Shown here piece after piece: positions 41,973 through 45,740 of a stretch of 45,740 nt of DNA. Within the stretch, counting starts at the first letter, position 1. Every line of letters begins with the position of its first letter. This DNA comes from Variovorax sp. E3. GTDB taxonomy: Bacteria; Pseudomonadota; Gammaproteobacteria; Burkholderiales; Burkholderiaceae_C. The stretch lies in the NCBI RefSeq assembly GCF_016082275.1, contig NZ_MOWM01000051.1, positions 1 through 45,740 of the forward strand, read 5' to 3'. Below the pieces are notes generated by a model, which saw only the letters and a program-made list of their open reading frames with translations, was not told the DNA's origin and searched no databases. The position numbers and the translations under genes are program-made.

Positions 41973-43318
41973 TCGTCGACGACGACGATGCCTTTCGCGA
42001 GACGCTGGCCGAAACGCTGCAGGGTCTGGGTCACGGGACGGTCGCGGTCGCCAGCGGCGCCGAAGCGGTGCAAACGGCATCGCGCGAGCGCTTCGACGCC
42101 GTGTTCCTCGATCACCGCATGCCCGGCATGGACGGCCTGCAGACGCTCGCGGCCATGCAGGCGCGCCTGGCGCGGCTGCCGCCGGTGATCGTGCTGACCG
42201 CGTTCTCCAGCGCCGGCAACACCATCGAGGCGATGCGCCTGGGCGCATTCGACCACTTGGCCAAGCCGATCAGCCGCGAAGCGGTGCGCGAAGTGCTCGC
42301 GCGGGCATTGCAGCAGCACACGGCGGCCTCCCCTTCCCTTTCAGCTTCTTCGGTTGCTCCGGACGACGACAGCGATGAGCTGATCGGTCCGAGCCACGCG
42401 ATGCGCGAGGTGCACAAGCGCATCGGCCTGGCCGCCGCCAACGCGATGCCTGTGCTGGTGCTCGGCGAAACGGGCACCGGCAAGGAAATGGTGGCGCACG
42501 CCCTGCACCGCCACTCGGCGCGCGCCGAGCGGCCCTTTGTGGCGGTCAACTGCTCGGCCATTCCCAAGGAACTGCTCGAGAGCGAGCTCTTCGGCCACGT
42601 GCGCGGCGCCTTCACCGGCGCCACGAGCGAGCGCGCCGGTTGCTTTCGCGCGGCCGATGGCGGCGTGCTGCTGCTCGACGAGATCGGCGACATGGCGCTG
42701 GACGTGCAGGCCAAGATCCTGCGCGCGCTGCAGGAAGGCGAAGTCACGCCGCTGGGCAGCCACCGCACGGTGAAGGTCGATGTGCGCGTGGTCGCGGCCA
42801 CGCACCGCGACTTGGCCGTCGCCGTGCGCGAGGGGCGCTTTCGCGAAGATCTGCTGTATCGGCTCGACGTGCTGTCGATCCGCGTGCCGCCACTGCGCGA
42901 GCGGCTGGCCGACATCATCCCGCTGGCTGAACATTTCCTGCGGCGCGCGGCCGGCTCCGAGGCTCCCAAGGCGCTGTCCGCCGAAGCGGCGCAGCGGCTG
43001 CTGAGCCACCCCTGGCCAGGCAACGTGCGCGAACTGCGCAACGTGATGGCGCGTTGTCACGCGGTGGTGCGCCACCGCGTGATCGGCGAGGCGGACCTGG
43101 CCATCGCGCTGGGTGCGGCGCCTGCCCGCGCAACCCCCGCCACGCTGCCCGCCGACTGGCTCGAAGGCGAACTGCCCGCTGCCGTCGAAAGGCTCGAGCG
43201 TCTGATGATCGCCCACGCGCTCGCGCAGACGCAAGGCAACCGTGCCGAGACCGCGCGCCGGCTGGGCATTCACCGCCAGTTGCTCTACCGCAAGCTGACG
43301 CAGTACGGGCTCGAGTAA
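41957..43318 (+). CDS. NtrC-family sigma-54 response regulator
   Basis: 453 residues. Receiver domain 1-~120 with phosphoacceptor Asp52 (VFLDHRMPG) and the acidic pocket VDDDDAF. AAA+ domain from ~140: Walker A LGETGTGKEMVAH, the sigma-54 contact loop GAFTGAT, Walker B LLLDEIGDM, and the R-finger region FREDLLYRLDVLSIRVPPLR. The C-terminal Fis-type HTH reads ETARRLGIHRQLLYRKLTQY. It activates sigma-54 promoters; one candidate with an upstream palindrome lies immediately downstream (43345-43450). Confidence 0.95.
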   Translation: MAHLLIVDDDDAFRETLAETLQGLGHGTVAVASGAEAVQTASRERFDAVFLDHRMPGMDGLQTLAAMQARLARLPPVIVLTAFSSAGNTIEAMRLGAFDHLAKPISREAVREVLARALQQHTAASPSLSASSVAPDDDSDELIGPSHAMREVHKRIGLAAANAMPVLVLGETGTGKEMVAHALHRHSARAERPFVAVNCSAIPKELLESELFGHVRGAFTGATSERAGCFRAADGGVLLLDEIGDMALDVQAKILRALQEGEVTPLGSHRTVKVDVRVVAATHRDLAVAVREGRFREDLLYRLDVLSIRVPPLRERLADIIPLAEHFLRRAAGSEAPKALSAEAAQRLLSHPWPGNVRELRNVMARCHAVVRHRVIGEADLAIALGAAPARATPATLPADWLEGELPAAVERLERLMIAHALAQTQGNRAETARRLGIHRQLLYRKLTQYGLE

Positions 43319-43344
43319 GCCGGAGTGAGCGGCACCGGGCCGGC

Positions 43345-43361
43345 TGTCCGCAAAGCGGACA
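43345..43361. promoter_or_regulatory. Candidate activator binding site (UAS)
   Basis: TGTCCGC-aaa-GCGGACA is a perfect 7-base dyad, 27 bases past the response regulator stop and about 84 bases upstream of the -24 element below. A half-site-like GTGTCCCCG follows. The position suits an NtrC-type enhancer. Confidence 0.6.
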
Positions 43362-43434
43362 CCGGGTGTCCCCGAATCATGCGGCCGAGGTCGTTCGGGC
43401 ACATGCAAGTCGTTGATTTCGAAGGATTCACAGG

Positions 43435-43450
43435 TTGGCACGTTGTGTGA
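43435..43450 (+). promoter_or_regulatory. Candidate sigma-54 promoter (-24/-12)
   Basis: TTGGCACGTTGTGTGA matches the -24 box TTGGCACG fully, and has GG-N10-GA where the consensus -12 is GC. It is 40 bases before the ATG at 43490. The neighbouring regulator is sigma-54 dependent, which supports the call despite the imperfect -12. Confidence 0.55.
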
Positions 43451-43489
43451 GATGTCCATGGGCATCCCCATCCACACCAGGAGCCAACC

Positions 43490-44332
43490 ATGACACCGCG
43501 CATCACCTTCATCGCCACGGCTTGCCTGCTGGCCGGCAGCGCCGCCTTCGCCCAGATGCCGCCGCCGGCCGGCCCAACCCGTGGGCCGCTGCCCGCGCCG
43601 CCGCTCGGTGCCACGGCGCCCATCCCGCCCACACCGCCTACCGCGCCCCAAGCGTTTGAAGCGGGCACCGTCACCACCGGCCGCGTGCAGCAATGGCTGC
43701 TCAACCCCGACGGCGAGGCCGACGGCCTGTTGCTGGCCGACGGCACGCAGGTGGCGTTCCCGCCGCACCTCTCGGCCGCGGTGATGCGGCTGCTCAAGCC
43801 CGGCGACACGGTGCAGGTCAGCGGCTGGCGTGCGCCCGATGTGCCGGTGGTGCGCATGCAGTCGCTCAGCGCCAACGGCGGCAGCGTGACCGACCAGCCG
43901 CCCGCGCCCGGCATGGCGCCCCCGGCGCCACGCGAGCCCGGCGCGATCAACGCCATGTCGGCGTCCGGGCGCATTGAGCGCTTGCTGTACACCGACCGCG
44001 GCGACGTGCGCGGCGTGGTGCTGGCCGACAAGACCATCGTGCGCTTTCCGCCGCATGTCGGCGCCGCGTATGGCGCGCAGCTGCAACCCGGCGCACCGCT
44101 CCATGCGCGTGGCTGGGGCACGCGCGGCGCGCAGGGCACGGCGCTGGAAGCGACAGGCCTGGGCGCGACCGCGGACACGGTGCGCGAAGTGTTCGGCGGG
44201 CCCGGGCTCATGCCTGCAACCGGTGGCCCGGCAGGCCCCGGTGGCCCACGCGGTCCCCGTGGTGGGCGGGGCGCCGGCCCGACACCACCCGCTGCGCTCA
44301 TGGCGCCGCCGGCCCCGATGCCGGTTTCCTGA
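43490..44332 (+). CDS. Exported proline-rich protein with two repeated OB-like domains
   Basis: 280 residues with a signal peptide (ITFIATACLLAGSAAFAQ). A Pro/Ala linker leads to repeat 1 (about 58-133: GRVQQWLLNPDGEADGLLLA, DGTQVAFPPHLSAAVMRLL, KPGDTVQVSGW). Another linker leads to repeat 2 (about 157-230: GRIERLLYTDRGDVRGVVLA, DKTIVRFPPHVGAAYGAQL, QPGAPLHARGW). The repeats resemble the small beta-barrel fold of periplasmic OB/BOF-type proteins. The C-terminus is Gly/Pro-rich. A good GGAG box precedes ATG 43490. The function is unknown. It is followed by an MFS gene, with a sigma-54 promoter upstream. Confidence 0.85.
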   Translation: MTPRITFIATACLLAGSAAFAQMPPPAGPTRGPLPAPPLGATAPIPPTPPTAPQAFEAGTVTTGRVQQWLLNPDGEADGLLLADGTQVAFPPHLSAAVMRLLKPGDTVQVSGWRAPDVPVVRMQSLSANGGSVTDQPPAPGMAPPAPREPGAINAMSASGRIERLLYTDRGDVRGVVLADKTIVRFPPHVGAAYGAQLQPGAPLHARGWGTRGAQGTALEATGLGATADTVREVFGGPGLMPATGGPAGPGGPRGPRGGRGAGPTPPAALMAPPAPMPVS

Positions 44333-44351
44333 TCCTTCCGGCCCGCCCGCC

Positions 44352-45620
44352 ATGATCACCGCCGCCTCCAGCACCACCCCGGCGCCCTCGCGCCGAAGCC
44401 TGCGCGCGCTCGACGCGCTGGCCTTCTTCGCGCCCGACATCCAGGGCGGCGTCGGGCCGTTCCTCATCGTCTTCATGGCCGGCACGCTCGCCTGGGACCC
44501 GCAGCGCATCGGCACCGTGATGTTCGTCTCGGCGCTGGTGGGGCTGGTGGTGCAGGCGCCGGCGGGCGCGCTGATCGACAGCGTGCGCCACAAGCCGCGC
44601 TGGATCGCGGGCGCCATCGCGCTGATCGCGGCGTGCCTGGTGGTCATGGCGAACTGGCCGGGCTACGGCGTGATCCTGGCGGGCCAGTCGCTCATCGGCG
44701 CGGCGGGCACGCTGGTGGCGCCGGCCATCGCAGCCACCAGCCTGGGCATGGTGGGCCGCGCGGGGCTGGACGCGCGCGTCGGCCGCAACGCGGCCATCAC
44801 CGCGGGCGGCACCGTGCTGTGGGCGCTGGGCACCGGCTGGGTCGGCCACGCCTTCGGGCCGCATGCGATGTTCTTCTACGCGGTGGCGATGGCGCTGCCG
44901 ACGGTGGTCGCCGCCATGCTGATCCGTTCGCGCGACGTCGACCCGCGGCTGGCACGCGGCGCCGATGCACAGGCCGAAGCCGCGCCCACCCCGGGGCGCT
45001 GGTACGACCGCCGCCTGGTCGTCCTGCTCCTGTGTGCTTTCCTGTTCCACCTGGCCAACGCCGCCATGCTCACGCTGGTGGCGCAGAAAGTCGGCACCCG
45101 GGCCGGCACCTTGGCCACGCTGTGGCTCTCGGGCGGGGTGATCGTCACGCAGCTGGTCACCATCCCCATCGCCCTGGCGGTCGGCCGCTGGGCGCCCCGG
45201 CTGGCGCGCAAGCCGATCTTCCTGGCAGGCTTCGCGGTGCTGCCGGTGCGCGGTTTGCTCTATCTGCTGGCCGACAGCCCGGCCGCGCTGCTGTCGCTGC
45301 AGGTGCTCGACGGCATCGGAGCGGGCGTCTTCGGCGTGATGCTGACCCTGATGATCGGCGACCTCACGCGCGGCAGCGGCCACTTCAACTTCGCGCTGGG
45401 CATCGCAGCGGCGTGCGTGGGGCTGGGAGCGGCGCTCAGCAACCTGCTGGCGGGCACGGTCGCGCATGTGGCGGGCTATGGCACGGCCTTCGTGCTGCTC
45501 GCGGGCATTGCGGCCTGTGCACTGATGCTGTTTGCGTTGGCCATGCCGGAAACGCGCGACCGGCGCGGCGCGATGGCGAACGCGACCGCCGCCTCCGACC
45601 TGACCCCTGCTGCGCCATGA
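44352..45620 (+). CDS. MFS transporter
   Basis: 422-residue inner-membrane transporter with about 12 hydrophobic segments (ALDALAFFAPDIQGGVGPFL, FLIVFMAGTLAWDPQRIGTV, LVVQAPAGALIDSVRHKPRW, LLLCAFLFHLANAAMLTLVA, GDLTRGSGHFNFALGIAAAC). It resembles the family of Burkholderiales MFS proteins sometimes adjacent to such two-component systems. The substrate is unknown. ATG 44352 begins 19 bases after the previous stop, and its own stop overlaps the next ATG, so it is in the sigma-54 operon. Confidence 0.9.
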   Translation: MITAASSTTPAPSRRSLRALDALAFFAPDIQGGVGPFLIVFMAGTLAWDPQRIGTVMFVSALVGLVVQAPAGALIDSVRHKPRWIAGAIALIAACLVVMANWPGYGVILAGQSLIGAAGTLVAPAIAATSLGMVGRAGLDARVGRNAAITAGGTVLWALGTGWVGHAFGPHAMFFYAVAMALPTVVAAMLIRSRDVDPRLARGADAQAEAAPTPGRWYDRRLVVLLLCAFLFHLANAAMLTLVAQKVGTRAGTLATLWLSGGVIVTQLVTIPIALAVGRWAPRLARKPIFLAGFAVLPVRGLLYLLADSPAALLSLQVLDGIGAGVFGVMLTLMIGDLTRGSGHFNFALGIAAACVGLGAALSNLLAGTVAHVAGYGTAFVLLAGIAACALMLFALAMPETRDRRGAMANATAASDLTPAAP

Positions 45621-45740
45621 CCGAAGACACCGTGTCCGCCCTGCCCGCCGCCCCGGCCCATGCCTCGCCCACCCACGAAGGCGGCGGCAACGGGCTGCTG
45701 TGGGTCCTGGTCGCGGTGGCGGCGGTGCTCGCCTTCGCGA
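45617..45740 (+). CDS. Start of a further membrane-anchored protein (cut by the window)
   Basis: ATG 45617 overlaps the MFS stop (ATGA). The visible 41 residues are a hydrophilic N-terminus (MTEDTVSALPAAPAHASPTH) followed by GGGNGLLWVLVAVAAVLAFA, a single membrane helix. This would suit a periplasmic adaptor or another N-anchored protein, but too little is visible to name it. Confidence 0.7.
   Translation, partial: MTEDTVSALPAAPAHASPTHEGGGNGLLWVLVAVAAVLAFA

Noticed and set aside
42341..44647. Long minus-strand open frame across the response regulator and secreted protein genes
   Set aside because: Antisense to an NtrC-type protein with every catalytic motif; composition typical of a shadow frame.

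Overview
High-GC chromosomal DNA of a beta-proteobacterium, most likely Burkholderiales/Comamonadaceae (Variovorax-like). This is inferred from gene families: a Bug-type solute-binding protein beside a hydro-lyase and an RraA-like aldolase, many LysR regulators each next to a small catabolic or transport cluster, an MHS-type symporter, and the overall codon bias. No rRNA or tRNA gene and no CRISPR array was recognised.

Layout. 1-4999: end of an ABC ATPase gene, a remnant of a molybdenum hydroxylase, a cyclophilin-like gene, a NepI-like efflux pump and a Tat-exported hydrolase in one minus-strand chain, with a divergent LysR gene. 5000-10600: a decayed carboxymuconolactone decarboxylase gene, IS3 transposase scraps, and a minus-strand catabolic unit (LysR, aconitase-family hydro-lyase, Bug protein, RraA-like aldolase). 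10600-14200: an accessory patch with a coiled-coil HTH protein, an AbiEi/AbiEii toxin-antitoxin pair headed by two very large perfect palindromes, and a fused remnant of a hydro-lyase gene and a LysR gene. 14377-25513: a gamma-glutamyl/5-oxoproline themed region with gamma-glutamyltransferase, a VOC protein, a Glu/Asp-type binding protein, a glutamine amidotransferase, LysR, then a tightly coupled operon encoding biotin carboxylase, PxpB, PxpC, PxpA and a biotin carrier protein, followed by an MHS symporter. 25680-30156: a four-gene oxidoreductase/hydrolase operon divergent from a TetR gene. 30208-38398: two beta-lactamase-fold hydrolases, a 979-residue WG/Sel1 repeat protein, small genes and an alpha/beta hydrolase. 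38677-45740: an exported prephenate dehydratase, a histidine kinase and NtrC-type regulator pair, and the operon they probably control through a sigma-54 promoter.

The most interesting unit is the biotin carboxylase-PxpB-PxpC-PxpA-biotin carrier operon. Its parts match the domains of urea carboxylase, but as separate genes and with PxpA added, and no classical carboxyltransferase gene is nearby. It could be a multi-subunit biotin-dependent carboxylase/lactamase.

Caution: nine otherwise well-preserved genes each carry one apparent frameshift of the same sense (one base missing). Several are inside translationally coupled operons. This looks more like a systematic consensus error than nine independent inactivations. 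They are typed as pseudogenes here because the reading frame as given is broken.
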